A stretch of 62,286 bases of DNA from Candidatus Omnitrophota bacterium. Lineage in GTDB: Bacteria > Omnitrophota > Omnitrophia > Omnitrophales > JACQQS01. The stretch's first letter is position 1; each line of letters begins with the position of its first letter. A model generated the notes under the pieces. The model saw only the letters and a program-made list of their open reading frames with translations, was not told the origin of the DNA and did not search any database. A program made the translations under genes and the position numbers. Of the stretch, positions 9,997 through 19,349 are shown in pieces. The DNA lies in NCBI GenBank assembly GCA_016206925.1, contig JACQQS010000018.1, positions 1 through 62,286 on the forward strand. The letters run 5' to 3'.

Positions 9997-10728
9997 ATGA
10001 TCGTATTTGCTTTTTTGTTTATTCAGCTTGCGATCGCCGGAGGCTTGATCGTGCTTCTCAGGCATATCATGAGAAAGCATTATGGTTCTGCCTCAAGCCG
10101 CCTTGAGATATTGACGCAGGACGCGATCAATAAGCTGGACGATGCCAAAAGAAAGGTTGATGAAGCCAATAAATATTTCGCGGAGGTCCAGGTAAAGGGA
10201 AAAGAGGCAGGTGAGCAGGCCAGGCAGCAACTGACGAATGAAGGAATTAAGGAAAAGCAGGACCTGATTGAGCAAGCGCGTAAACAAAGCGAGGAGATTA
10301 TGCAGCGCGCAAAGATGACGGCCGAATCGCTTACGCAGGAGCTTGAATCAAAGGTTCAGAAATTAGCTGTTGAACGGGCGTGTGAAATAATCCAGAAGGT
10401 TTTACCGGGAAAGATGAGCAGCGAAACACATTCCGAATGGGTGGGGGAATTGCTGGAGGGGCCCTTTAATGAGCTCGACCGGATGAATATTTCAGAATCG
10501 GCGAACGGAATTGAGGTTGTCACTGCATTTCCTTTAAAGGCTTCCGAAAAGCAAAAGCTTGAGGAACGACTAAAGGAGAAACTGAAAAAAGCAGTTAAAT
10601 TGACGGAAAAAGTCGATCCCAGTCTCATTCTCGGCGTTCGTCTAAAAATCGGTCAAATTGTCATGGATGGGTCGTTCAAATTTACCCTGGAAGAGGCGGT
10701 GCGTCATGCCGAAGCTCGAAACGGTTGA
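9997..10728 (+). CDS. F1-like ATPase peripheral stalk, b-delta fusion
   Basis: This 243-residue protein begins with one membrane helix (residues 1-25), then a long charged heptad-rich segment (about 35-140) like the b-subunit stalk. The C-terminal third resembles the end of the delta subunit, including 'LILGVRLKIGQIVMDGSFKFTLEEA', the strand-turn-helix that closes delta in standard enzymes. Fused b-delta chains are known in some bacteria (for example mycobacteria), normally next to a separate b. Here it is the only stalk gene, so a homodimer would have to supply the whole peripheral stalk. ATG 9997 follows a GAGG site. The end overlaps the alpha start at 10706 by 23 bases. Confidence 0.82.
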   Translation: MIVFAFLFIQLAIAGGLIVLLRHIMRKHYGSASSRLEILTQDAINKLDDAKRKVDEANKYFAEVQVKGKEAGEQARQQLTNEGIKEKQDLIEQARKQSEEIMQRAKMTAESLTQELESKVQKLAVERACEIIQKVLPGKMSSETHSEWVGELLEGPFNELDRMNISESANGIEVVTAFPLKASEKQKLEERLKEKLKKAVKLTEKVDPSLILGVRLKIGQIVMDGSFKFTLEEAVRHAEARNG

Positions 10729-12211
10729 TTTGCGTCCGAAAAAGCACTTCGATATCCGCGAAATAGGGCGCGTTGAGACCGTCAGAAAATTCATCGTGAT
10801 CGGACGAGATCTTCCCTCATGCATCAACGGTGAAGTTGTTGAATTTGCCAATGGCGAACGCGGGGTTGTGATGGGATTCAAAGATGATAAGGTGCAGATT
10901 CTGGTGATGGGTTCGGCTACTGAAATCCGAAACGGAGATGAAATTTATAATCGCGGAGAAGAATTGCGTGTACCTGTCGGAAAGAATTTCATCGGAAGAA
11001 TCGTAAGCGGGATCGGAAATCCCGTGGATCGCGGAAGCGCCATCGAGCCCGACGATTTTTATCCCGTTTTCCGCGAAGCGCCGGGTGTCATGGACCGCGT
11101 TCCGGTAAAGGAAACGCTTGAAACCGGAACGATCTGCCTGGACGCCGGAATTCCGGTTGCTTTGGGACAAAGGCAGCTTCTGATCGGCGATCGGATGACC
11201 GGGAAAACGACGGTGGCCATCGATGCCATTCTGAATCAGAAAAGTACGGGCGTCATTTGCATTTACTGTTGTATCGGAAAACCGTATGTCAGCCTGATGA
11301 AGCAGCTTCATTTATTAAATGAGCGCGGCGCAATGGCCTATACCATTATTGTAAACGGAACCTCTTCCGCCCCTGTGGCGGAGCAATATTTAGCGCCATA
11401 CACGGCCTGCTCGCTCGGCGAGTTTTTCATGCACAACGGTCAGGATGTATTGGTGGTGTTTGATGATTTCAGCAAGCATGCCTGGGTGTATCGGGAGATA
11501 TCCCTTCTTCTCGAACGCGCTCCCGGCCGCGAGGCGTACCCCGGCGATATTTTCTACATTCATTCTCAGCTTGTTGAACGGGCCGGCTATTTAAAGCCCG
11601 AATTAAAAGGCGGATCCATGACTTTCCTGCCGATCGTCGAAATTCTCCAGGGCGATGTGACGGGCTATATTTCCACGAATCTGATTTCCATGACCGACGG
11701 CCAGATTTATTTTAATTCCAATCTTTTTAATAAGGGACTGCGCCCGGCGGTGGATTTCGGTTTGTCGGTTTCCCGTATCGGCAGCAAGGCCCAGTGGCCG
11801 GCCGTTCGCGAAGTCAGCAAGAGCCTTCGCATCGATTATCTGCAATATCAGGAATTGCTGCAGATGTCACAAATTCGCGCCTCAGCTTTGTCGAAAGAGG
11901 CGGAGACAAAGCTGAAAAGGGGCGCCATGATGACGCAAATTCTTACCCAGGATAAGAACAAGCCGGTGCCTATAGAATATCAGGTGCTGGTGCTGTTTGC
12001 GCTTTCCAAAGGATTGCTCGATTCTCACCCGCCGGCGCAAGTGAGAGAGTTTGTGGATGAATTCAATACGTTTATTCAAACAGCCGATCCGGAAATTCTG
12101 ACGAAGCTTCGAACGGCCAAGGAGCTTTCTCCTGAAATGAAGAAGAAAGTCGAGGAATTGATCAAGAGTTATTTTGAACACAAAGTCTTTAAGAAACCGG
12201 CAGCAAAATAA
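10706..12211 (+). CDS. atpA: F1-like ATPase alpha subunit
   Basis: This is a 501-residue alpha-type chain. The P-loop 'GDRMTGKTT' is complete, the 'GLSVSRIGSKAQ' segment carries the arginine finger that acts on the neighbouring beta site, and 'RAPGREAYPGDIFYIHS' is the usual alpha signature region. The N-terminal helix that normally binds delta is shortened and replaced by 'MPKLETVDLRPKKHFDI'. I chose ATG 10706 because it has a GGAAGAGG-like site upstream and begins close to the first alpha beta-barrel strand; the open frame extends back to 10658, but that would overlap the b-delta gene further. The hexamer partner is the beta gene at 13053. Confidence 0.93.
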   Translation: MPKLETVDLRPKKHFDIREIGRVETVRKFIVIGRDLPSCINGEVVEFANGERGVVMGFKDDKVQILVMGSATEIRNGDEIYNRGEELRVPVGKNFIGRIVSGIGNPVDRGSAIEPDDFYPVFREAPGVMDRVPVKETLETGTICLDAGIPVALGQRQLLIGDRMTGKTTVAIDAILNQKSTGVICIYCCIGKPYVSLMKQLHLLNERGAMAYTIIVNGTSSAPVAEQYLAPYTACSLGEFFMHNGQDVLVVFDDFSKHAWVYREISLLLERAPGREAYPGDIFYIHSQLVERAGYLKPELKGGSMTFLPIVEILQGDVTGYISTNLISMTDGQIYFNSNLFNKGLRPAVDFGLSVSRIGSKAQWPAVREVSKSLRIDYLQYQELLQMSQIRASALSKEAETKLKRGAMMTQILTQDKNKPVPIEYQVLVLFALSKGLLDSHPPAQVREFVDEFNTFIQTADPEILTKLRTAKELSPEMKKKVEELIKSYFEHKVFKKPAAK

Positions 12212-12217
12212 AATTAC

Positions 12218-13072
12218 ATGTTAGAACTGACCAAAGTAAAGAAAAACATCGAATTTAACGATCGCTTCAAATCCATTCTAGAGGTGTTGAAATCGATCGC
12301 CGTTTCACAATTCCATATGCTTGAGAGAAAGTTAAACATATTCGAACCGTTTGATCATCTGCTTCAGGATTTCTTTGATTCCATTGATACGAATCAAATC
12401 AATCATCCTTTGCTTCAAGGCGGCAACTATGCCAAAGCCGTTATTGCCGTGACATCGGACCAAGGATTATTAGGAGGCCTGAATATGCGGGTAGTATCTG
12501 CCGCGCTCAGTCTGCTCCGCCCCAGCCGCGATTATTTGGTCATCATAGGCGAACAGGGAAAAGTGTATGCGCGACAGGGAAAAACCCCTTTCACAACATT
12601 TCCCGGTGTCCATGACTATGAACGCCATAAACAGGCCCTGTCTCTGCGTAATTATCTTTTCGAAAAGATCAATCAAAAGAAATTTATGTCCGTTCAGGTG
12701 GTTTATCCGCACGCGATCTCGCTCGTCAATCAGAAAATCGAGCAGGCGACGTTGCTTCCACTGCCCAGAGATTCGGCGGCAAGCGCCAGTGATATCGACC
12801 TGTCCCAGGCCATTCTCGAATCTTCGCTGGTGCATATGCTTGAATTTTTGGCCTACCTGAGAGTCGGCTCCCGCCTGGAGGATATTTTCGGAATTAGCCG
12901 GGTGGCGGAAATGGCCGCGCGATACATGCGGCTTGAAGAAAGCACTCAGAAAATTCAGGAAATGAACAGGAAATTGAAACTTCAATATTTCAGGCTCCGG
13001 CATGCGGTAATCGATCAAAGCATGCGCGAGCTGTTTTCGGCAAGGATGCTTTATGCAGAAGACGCCTTCTAG
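12218..13072 (+). CDS. atpG: F1-like ATPase gamma subunit, divergent
   Basis: This 284-residue chain is recognisable as gamma by position between alpha and beta, by length and by the central 'SDQGLLGGLN' motif (usually SDRGLCGGLN). The ends are divergent. The 'ITKAMKMVA' signature in the N-terminal helix of normal gamma is replaced by 'ILEVLKSIAVSQFHMLERK', and the C-terminal helix lacks the usual 'ITKEL.EI..GA.A'. These two helices form the coiled-coil shaft inside the alpha-beta ring, so the shaft surface has changed while the globular fold remains. It starts 6 bases after alpha and its end overlaps beta by 20 bases. Confidence 0.88.
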   Translation: MLELTKVKKNIEFNDRFKSILEVLKSIAVSQFHMLERKLNIFEPFDHLLQDFFDSIDTNQINHPLLQGGNYAKAVIAVTSDQGLLGGLNMRVVSAALSLLRPSRDYLVIIGEQGKVYARQGKTPFTTFPGVHDYERHKQALSLRNYLFEKINQKKFMSVQVVYPHAISLVNQKIEQATLLPLPRDSAASASDIDLSQAILESSLVHMLEFLAYLRVGSRLEDIFGISRVAEMAARYMRLEESTQKIQEMNRKLKLQYFRLRHAVIDQSMRELFSARMLYAEDAF

Positions 13073-14459
13073 AAATGGCTGCCAAGGGAAAGTTGTCTCC
13101 GTTCAGGGGCCCGTTGTTGATGTGAAATTTGTTGCGGCGGACGAAGTGCCGGGCGTATACAGCATGATGACCGTTGAAACCATTGACCGCCGTCCGGTTT
13201 ATTTGGAAGTGGCCGAACACGCTCCGGGGAATGTGGCGCGGTGCATTGCCATAAACTCCACGCAAAATATTCAGCGTAACGCGGCGGCGAACTATTCCGG
13301 AAAAAGTATTGAAGTTGGCGTGGGCGATTCTATGTATGCCCGCATCGTGAACGTTTTGGGACAGCCCATAGATCAAAAAGGGCCCATAGCCAGCAAACAA
13401 AGCAGACCGATCCGTTCCGCTGGTACGGATGCCAAAATTCAGGACAGCACACAAACCGGTAAGCGGTATGAAGTGCTTGAAACGGGGATCAAAATCATCG
13501 ATCTCCTTTTCCCCCTGGTCAAGGGAAGCAAGACCGGTGTGCTCGGCGGGGCAGGACTGGGGAAAAGTATTATTACGCTTGAAATTATCCATAACATTGT
13601 TACGAAACATCAAGGCACCTGTGTTTTTGTAGGTATTGGAGAGCGTATCCGTGAGGGAAACGAGCTTTTCTTCGAGCTGTCAAAACATGGAATTCTAGAC
13701 AAGACCATGATTGTTTTCGGTCAAATGGACGAACCGCCGGGAGCACGTTACGGGGTTGCCATGACCGGAGCGGCGCTTGCGGAATCGCTTCAACGTGAGA
13801 ATAAGGATGTGCTTTTATTCGTTGATAACATATTCCGTTTCATTCAGGCAGGGGCCGAGATTTCGACATTGCTTGGGCGCGTACCGTCGGAAACCGGTTA
13901 TCAGCCGACCTTAATTTCCGAAGCAAGCGAGTTTCACGAGCGAATTCGAAGCGGCTACGGAGCGGGCGGTTCCGTAACTTCCGTTGAAGCTGTCTACGTG
14001 CCGGCTGACGATCTCACCGATCCGGCCGTTGTCGCTATTTTCACATTTCTTGACTCGATCATGGTGCTTTCCCGCGAGCGCGTGGCCATGGGCCTTTATC
14101 CGGCCATCGATCCTCTGATGTCTTCAAGTGCCAATTTGGATCCGGATATTGTGGGGCACAGACATTACCGCATTTCGCAGGAAATCCTGAAAATCTTTCA
14201 TAAATATGAAGAGTTACGGAAATTGGTGATGGTGATCGGCATCGATGAATTATCGCCGTCTGACCGCTTGCTCTATGACCGCGCGCGCAAGCTTCAAAAC
14301 TTTATGACCCAGCCCTTTTCCGTAGCAGAGGCATATACGGGGAAAAAAGGCTATTATGTTACATTAGAAGAAACCTTGAAGGGCTGCGAAAGCATATTTG
14401 ACGGCAAGTGCGACAAAACGCCCGAGGAAGCGCTCTACATGACAGGGCCTTTAAGTTAA
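13053..14459 (+). CDS. atpD: F1-like ATPase catalytic beta subunit
   Basis: This 468-residue beta chain has the full catalytic set: P-loop 'GGAGLGKSI' (Ser replaces the common Thr and is acceptable), catalytic Glu in 'VGIGERIREGNE', 'DNIFRFIQAGAEISTLLGR', and 'YVPADDLTDPA'. The C-terminal lever normally reading DELSEED reads 'DELSPSD', so two acidic residues that face gamma are lost. The enzyme should hydrolyse ATP. ATG 13053 overlaps the gamma end. This is the last gene of the operon; no subunit a (atpB), atpI or N-ATPase accessory gene is present between the giant gene and gspE. Confidence 0.94.
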   Translation: MQKTPSRNGCQGKVVSVQGPVVDVKFVAADEVPGVYSMMTVETIDRRPVYLEVAEHAPGNVARCIAINSTQNIQRNAAANYSGKSIEVGVGDSMYARIVNVLGQPIDQKGPIASKQSRPIRSAGTDAKIQDSTQTGKRYEVLETGIKIIDLLFPLVKGSKTGVLGGAGLGKSIITLEIIHNIVTKHQGTCVFVGIGERIREGNELFFELSKHGILDKTMIVFGQMDEPPGARYGVAMTGAALAESLQRENKDVLLFVDNIFRFIQAGAEISTLLGRVPSETGYQPTLISEASEFHERIRSGYGAGGSVTSVEAVYVPADDLTDPAVVAIFTFLDSIMVLSRERVAMGLYPAIDPLMSSSANLDPDIVGHRHYRISQEILKIFHKYEELRKLVMVIGIDELSPSDRLLYDRARKLQNFMTQPFSVAEAYTGKKGYYVTLEETLKGCESIFDGKCDKTPEEALYMTGPLS

Positions 14460-14487
14460 ATGTCATTTTGAGTGGAAGGATCCGAAC

Positions 14488-16680
14488 ATGGCTTCAAACA
14501 TTGATACACTGCTTCAAAAGGCACTCGTTGAAAAAGGATATATTGCCTCGAATACAATCGATCCTGTTGTCATGAAAGCCGCGCAGGCGAGCGGAGGGCT
14601 GGCCTCTTTTCTTGTCCAGCGGGGAATCGTAAAGGAAGAGGATATTCTTAATGTACTTTCCGACCGCCTGAATCTGGAAAAAATAGATCTCCCGCGCACG
14701 CAGATTCAAAAAGCCGCCATAGACAAAGTCCCTTTAAAAGTAGCCGAATATTACAAGTTTGTTCCGGTTAAACTGGAAAATAGGAAGCTTACCGTGGCCG
14801 TTTCCTATCCTTACGATACGAGGACATTGGATACGATTCGAACGCACTTAGGCTGCCAAATCGAGATGGTTCTGGCGCGTGAACAGGATGTTTCGGATGT
14901 TGCGAAAAAATGGTATGGGTTGGGGGCTGGCACGATTGAAAGGATTCTTGAGGCCGGTCCGCAAGGTGAGACGGCAGAGACACAATCGGCCGAGGCTGCT
15001 GAAAAAGTGGAAGATATCGAAAAGCTCGCCGAAGATGCTTCCGTTATTAATCTGGTCAATCAAATTCTCCTGGATGCGTTTCAGAAAAGAGCTACCGACA
15101 TTCATGTAGAACCTTACCGCGGCAAAGTTAAGGTCCGGTACCGTATCGACGGCGTTCTTTACAACACCAACGTTCCTCCCGAAATTAAAAAATTTATCAT
15201 GCCGATCGTGTCCCGCATTAAAATCATGTCGAATCTCAATATCATCGAGAAACGATTGCCGCAGGACGGGCGCGCCATTGTTAAAGTAACGGGCGAGACG
15301 CTTGACCTGAGAATTTCTTCCATCCCTACGCCTTCGGGAGAAAGTATTGTCATCCGCCTTCTGCCGATGCAGCGTCTTTTTAGTTTGGAAAAACTCGGGC
15401 TGGATAAATCCGACCTGGACATTTTCAGCAAGCTCATCAGCAAACCCCACGGCATCGTTTACATCACCGGACCCACCGGCAGCGGAAAATCAACGACGCT
15501 TTATGCATGTTTGAGTTCCATCAATAATGACGAGCGCAAGATTATTACCATTGAAGATCCTGTCGAATATGAGATGGAGGGAGTGACGCAAATTCAGGTT
15601 TTGCCGTCGATAGGGCTTGATTTTGCAAAAGGGCTTAAAAGCATTTTGCGCCACGATCCCGACGTCATTATGGTCGGCGAGGTGCGCGATCTTGAGACGG
15701 CTGAAATTGCCGCGCGTGTAGCCTTAACCGGCCATCTGGTATTTTCGACGTTGCATACCAATGATGCAGCAAGCGGAATTACCCGTCTTGTTGATATCGG
15801 CGTTGAACCGTACCTCGTTGCCTCCAGTGTGGAAGCTTTTTTGGCCCAACGCTTGGTTCGCCTAATTTGCTCCCATTGCAAAGAAGAGGACAAGTCGCAG
15901 CCGGATGCGGTCAAGGAACAGATTGCCCGCGAGCTCGGCCTGCCATCCAAGAAAGACGTAACCATTTACAAAGGAAAAGGTTGTGACAAATGCAATTCTT
16001 CTGGGTTTTGGGGCAGGATTGCCATATTTGAAATTTTACCTGTCGATGAGACGATTCGCCAAATGATCATGCGCCGTGTTCCAGCAGGCGAAGTAAAGAA
16101 AACCGCCGTGTCTAAAGGTATGCGAACCATTAGAAAAAGCGGATGGATAAAGGTTTTGGCCGGGCAGACCACGCCGGAGGAAATCATAGAGGTGTCTCCG
16201 GATGAGGATAAGTCTGCCGGAGAACATTTCCTGCCGAAGGCGGAAGAAGATTTCGGATTTGAGTCTGAATCTGAAGCCGAGGAAGAATCCAGGGAAGGGA
16301 AAAAGAAAAAACCTGGCGCCGAACGCCGCGCATTCAAAAGAATCGATGCAAAGCTGAACATTTGGCACAGCCGCCATTACAAATCTCATTCCGAACTCAG
16401 GAAGGCCGATGACGGCCCGGAGCAGTTTAGCGTCACCAAGAATGTAAGCGCGGGCGGGCTTGTGTTTATTTCCGCCGATTCCATGACTATCGGTTCGATT
16501 GTGGAAATAAAAATAGAGCTGCCCGGCGAAAAGGCGCCGATAGAATGTATTGCCCGCGTGGTACGCGTGGATCAGAAGGATGAAGAGAGCGCATACGACG
16601 TGGCCGTTTGCTTTCTGGATCTTTCCAGCGCCGATCGAGGGAAACTGGATCAATACGTTAATGAGGAAGGCAAAGCATGA
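14488..16680 (+). CDS. gspE: Type II secretion ATPase GspE with C-terminal PilZ domain
   Basis: This cytoplasmic hexameric ATPase powers pseudopilus assembly. Residues 1-150 form an MshEN-like N-terminal domain. The ATPase core has Walker A 'GPTGSGKST' near residue 328, 'DPDVIMVGEVRD' and 'TGHLVFSTLHTNDA'. A zinc motif of two Cys pairs is present ('CSHC' near 462, 'CDKC' near 499). After an acidic linker, residues about 611-730 form a PilZ domain with 'RRAFKR' and 'VSAGG', the two signatures that bind cyclic di-GMP. A GspE carrying its own PilZ domain would let cyclic di-GMP control secretion directly. Its stop overlaps the next gene by 4 bases. Confidence 0.92.
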   Translation: MASNIDTLLQKALVEKGYIASNTIDPVVMKAAQASGGLASFLVQRGIVKEEDILNVLSDRLNLEKIDLPRTQIQKAAIDKVPLKVAEYYKFVPVKLENRKLTVAVSYPYDTRTLDTIRTHLGCQIEMVLAREQDVSDVAKKWYGLGAGTIERILEAGPQGETAETQSAEAAEKVEDIEKLAEDASVINLVNQILLDAFQKRATDIHVEPYRGKVKVRYRIDGVLYNTNVPPEIKKFIMPIVSRIKIMSNLNIIEKRLPQDGRAIVKVTGETLDLRISSIPTPSGESIVIRLLPMQRLFSLEKLGLDKSDLDIFSKLISKPHGIVYITGPTGSGKSTTLYACLSSINNDERKIITIEDPVEYEMEGVTQIQVLPSIGLDFAKGLKSILRHDPDVIMVGEVRDLETAEIAARVALTGHLVFSTLHTNDAASGITRLVDIGVEPYLVASSVEAFLAQRLVRLICSHCKEEDKSQPDAVKEQIARELGLPSKKDVTIYKGKGCDKCNSSGFWGRIAIFEILPVDETIRQMIMRRVPAGEVKKTAVSKGMRTIRKSGWIKVLAGQTTPEEIIEVSPDEDKSAGEHFLPKAEEDFGFESESEAEEESREGKKKKPGAERRAFKRIDAKLNIWHSRHYKSHSELRKADDGPEQFSVTKNVSAGGLVFISADSMTIGSIVEIKIELPGEKAPIECIARVVRVDQKDEESAYDVAVCFLDLSSADRGKLDQYVNEEGKA

Positions 16681-19349
16681 TCTCGTTAGCGGAGTCTAAG
16701 TTTACAGAAGAGAAGCCGGTTATTAACCGGAAAACGTTAAAATCAGACCGGAAGACGCCGGTTTTGATTTCCTACAGCATATTGATCATTTTGTTATCCG
16801 TGTCATTCTTTGCTTCTAAACTCATGAAGAATTTTGTTGACCAACAGGTCAGGGAACAGCTGGAGGACCGTCTCGAGCAAATCAAGCTTGTGATCAATAA
16901 CCGGATGGAGCGCTCTCTTATGTATCTGAGCAGTGCCCAGGCGCTTTTTGCCGCCTCCAAACTGGTGGAGCGGGATGAATGGCACGCCTTTGTCGAAAAA
17001 ACCGGACTCTTTGATCGATATCCCGGTCTGGTAGCCAGCGCTTACATCGAACGCGTTGCGGCCGAACAGAAAAATACTTTTATTGAAAATGTGAGAGCAG
17101 ACAAAAGTCTTGTAAGCGAAGGTTTTCCGGATTTTAATATATTTCCGGACAGCGATAAAAGCGAATATTTTGTAATCAAATTCATTGAGCCGCCTTCAGA
17201 AAGAACGCAGGTAATGGGATTCGACGTTTCGTCCGAACCCGAAAGGAATCAGGCTCTCGAGAATGCCAGAGATTTGGGGCTGCCGGTTGCGACTTCAGTA
17301 ATAAGACTTATCCAAGATATCGGTCATCAGCCCTCGATCGCGATTTATGCTCCGGTATACAGGAACAGCGCTCCCGTATCGTCGGTCGATGAGCGCCGGC
17401 AATCTTTGATTGGATTCGTGGGTATTGCAATTCGCATTCAAGGACTCTTGGGAGACAGGCTGAGTAACGACGAAGCGTTTAGAGGAATCAAGTGCCGAAT
17501 ATATGATGGCGAGCCCTTGACACAATATCTATCTGACGACTATTTGTTATTCGATGATTACATAGGTGATGATGTTTTTCGCCCATCATTTAAAAGTATT
17601 TTCAAGAGCTCCGTCATGTACGAAGTTGGACACCGAGTTTGGACCATAGAGGGGGATGCCGGCCCAGAATTTTACGTGCTTATGGCGGATGAATATGCCC
17701 CGTACTACGTTTTACTCATGGGCATGGTTTTCAGCTTTCTTGTGTTCGTTGTCGTATATTTGCTATCAACGGCCCGTTCGCGTGCGGAAGAAACCGCAGC
17801 ATCTATGCTTCGGCAGTTGGAAAGAAGCATGAGTGTTTTTAGGGCCATGAGCGATAACGCGCCTCTTGGCATTTTTCTTGCAGATATGAATGGTAATGCT
17901 CAGTATGCGAATCGGGTTTTTAATCAGATCACGGGCCTTAAACCGGATGAATCAAAGGGTTTTGGCTGGTTGAATGTTGTGCACCCGTCAGAAAAGGATC
18001 AAGTACGGCACAGATGGCTTGAGGCGGTAAAGAAGAAAGGCTCGCTTCATGAGGTCGTTCATTTTTCAAGACCCGACACCACTTCTGTCTGGGCCTGTCT
18101 GCACACAGCGCCGGTTTTGGAAGGCGGAATCGCTATTGGTTTCATGGGCATTCTTGAGGATGTTTCAGAGCACATGTTGATGGAAATTGCACTGAGAGGA
18201 AGCGAGCGGTATAACCGAAATCTTTTTGACCAGTCGCCCATCGGCTTGGTTCTTTGCAACACGGATGGAGCCATTGTAGATGTGAATGCGGCATTTGCCA
18301 AAATAGTCGGGCGATCAGAGAAGGAATGTTTGAATCGCACATTCTGGGATTTTGTTCCAAAGGAACGGCTTGAATTCGAGAAACGCATGGTGCATAACAT
18401 AGAATCGGTTCGCGGGGGAGGCGTGTACGAAACCGGATTTCTGCACGCCTCCGGCCGTCTTATAGCAGTCCGGGTTTGGCGGTCCGTAGTACAAAAAGGC
18501 GATACACCTTTCATCATGTCGAGCGTTGAAGACATAAGCGATCGCAAAGAAATGGAGGAAGGTTTGAAAAGAGCCCAGGAAGATCTTGTCGAAGCCGAAA
18601 AAACTTCCATGGTGGCCAAACTTGCGGCTGGAGCCGCTCATGAAGTAAAGAATCCTCTTTCCGTTATTATTCAGGGGATTGATTTTTTGTCGAATCAGCT
18701 CGATGGAAAAGACGCCGAAGTTTCTCAGACGCTCTTCGACATGCAGACAGCCGTCAAAAGGGCGGACAGTATCATCCGAGGCCTATTGGATGTGGCGGTT
18801 TTTACGGAGGTCAATCAAAAACCCGAGAATCTGAATGCTATCATAAATGGTTCCCTCCAGTTAATTAAAAATATTTTGGATCGGAAACATATTTCTGTAC
18901 TGAAGTCTTTGGCTTCGAATATTCCTCCGATAAAACTTGATCGCAACAAAATTGTGCATGTTCTTTTAAACATTTTCACAAATGCGACCGATGCAATGGA
19001 AGAAGGCGGCACACTCACCGTAAGAACAAGCGTTATATCTTTAAGTGGCCTTAAGGATAACGGCGATACATTTGTGTATGAAGGGATAAATCAGGGAGTC
19101 TGTCTGGAAGCGGACGATACCGGTCACGGCATACCGGCCGATGTATTGGATCACGTTTTTGAACCATTTTTTACCACGAAAAGAGGCAAGGGGGGAACGG
19201 GATTGGGTTTGTCCTTGGTTCGGAATATCGTTCAGATGCATAACGGCATCATCAGTTTGGAGAATTTAAAAGATCGGAAGGGAGTTCGCGCAAAAATCGT
19301 ATTTCCAATTTTGAAGAACACGGATGTTGCGGAGGGTAATGGAATATGA
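16677..19349 (+). CDS. Membrane histidine kinase with CHASE-type sensor and two PAS domains
   Basis: This 890-residue kinase has a first membrane helix at about 29-48, a periplasmic region of about 290 residues that resembles CHASE sensors ('RYPGLVASAYIERV', 'ERTQVMGFDVSSEPER'), and a second membrane helix near 345-363. Two PAS domains follow ('MSDNAPLGIFLADMNG' and 'FDQSPIGLVLCNTDG'). The phosphoacceptor box 'GAAHEVKNPLS' lies near residue 654, then an ATP-binding domain with 'NIFTNATDAM', 'DTGHGIP', 'FEPFFTTK' and 'GGTGLGLS'. It is coupled by 4-base overlaps to gspE upstream and to a receiver protein downstream, so it is likely part of the same transcript. The ligand is unknown. Confidence 0.9.
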   Translation: MISLAESKFTEEKPVINRKTLKSDRKTPVLISYSILIILLSVSFFASKLMKNFVDQQVREQLEDRLEQIKLVINNRMERSLMYLSSAQALFAASKLVERDEWHAFVEKTGLFDRYPGLVASAYIERVAAEQKNTFIENVRADKSLVSEGFPDFNIFPDSDKSEYFVIKFIEPPSERTQVMGFDVSSEPERNQALENARDLGLPVATSVIRLIQDIGHQPSIAIYAPVYRNSAPVSSVDERRQSLIGFVGIAIRIQGLLGDRLSNDEAFRGIKCRIYDGEPLTQYLSDDYLLFDDYIGDDVFRPSFKSIFKSSVMYEVGHRVWTIEGDAGPEFYVLMADEYAPYYVLLMGMVFSFLVFVVVYLLSTARSRAEETAASMLRQLERSMSVFRAMSDNAPLGIFLADMNGNAQYANRVFNQITGLKPDESKGFGWLNVVHPSEKDQVRHRWLEAVKKKGSLHEVVHFSRPDTTSVWACLHTAPVLEGGIAIGFMGILEDVSEHMLMEIALRGSERYNRNLFDQSPIGLVLCNTDGAIVDVNAAFAKIVGRSEKECLNRTFWDFVPKERLEFEKRMVHNIESVRGGGVYETGFLHASGRLIAVRVWRSVVQKGDTPFIMSSVEDISDRKEMEEGLKRAQEDLVEAEKTSMVAKLAAGAAHEVKNPLSVIIQGIDFLSNQLDGKDAEVSQTLFDMQTAVKRADSIIRGLLDVAVFTEVNQKPENLNAIINGSLQLIKNILDRKHISVLKSLASNIPPIKLDRNKIVHVLLNIFTNATDAMEEGGTLTVRTSVISLSGLKDNGDTFVYEGINQGVCLEADDTGHGIPADVLDHVFEPFFTTKRGKGGTGLGLSLVRNIVQMHNGIISLENLKDRKGVRAKIVFPILKNTDVAEGNGI

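Noticed and set aside
9493..14459. N-ATPase (alternative Na+/H+ F-ATPase operon)
   Set aside because: N-ATPase operons start with beta-epsilon and contain atpQ, atpR and atpB plus a c subunit with carboxylate; none of these holds here.
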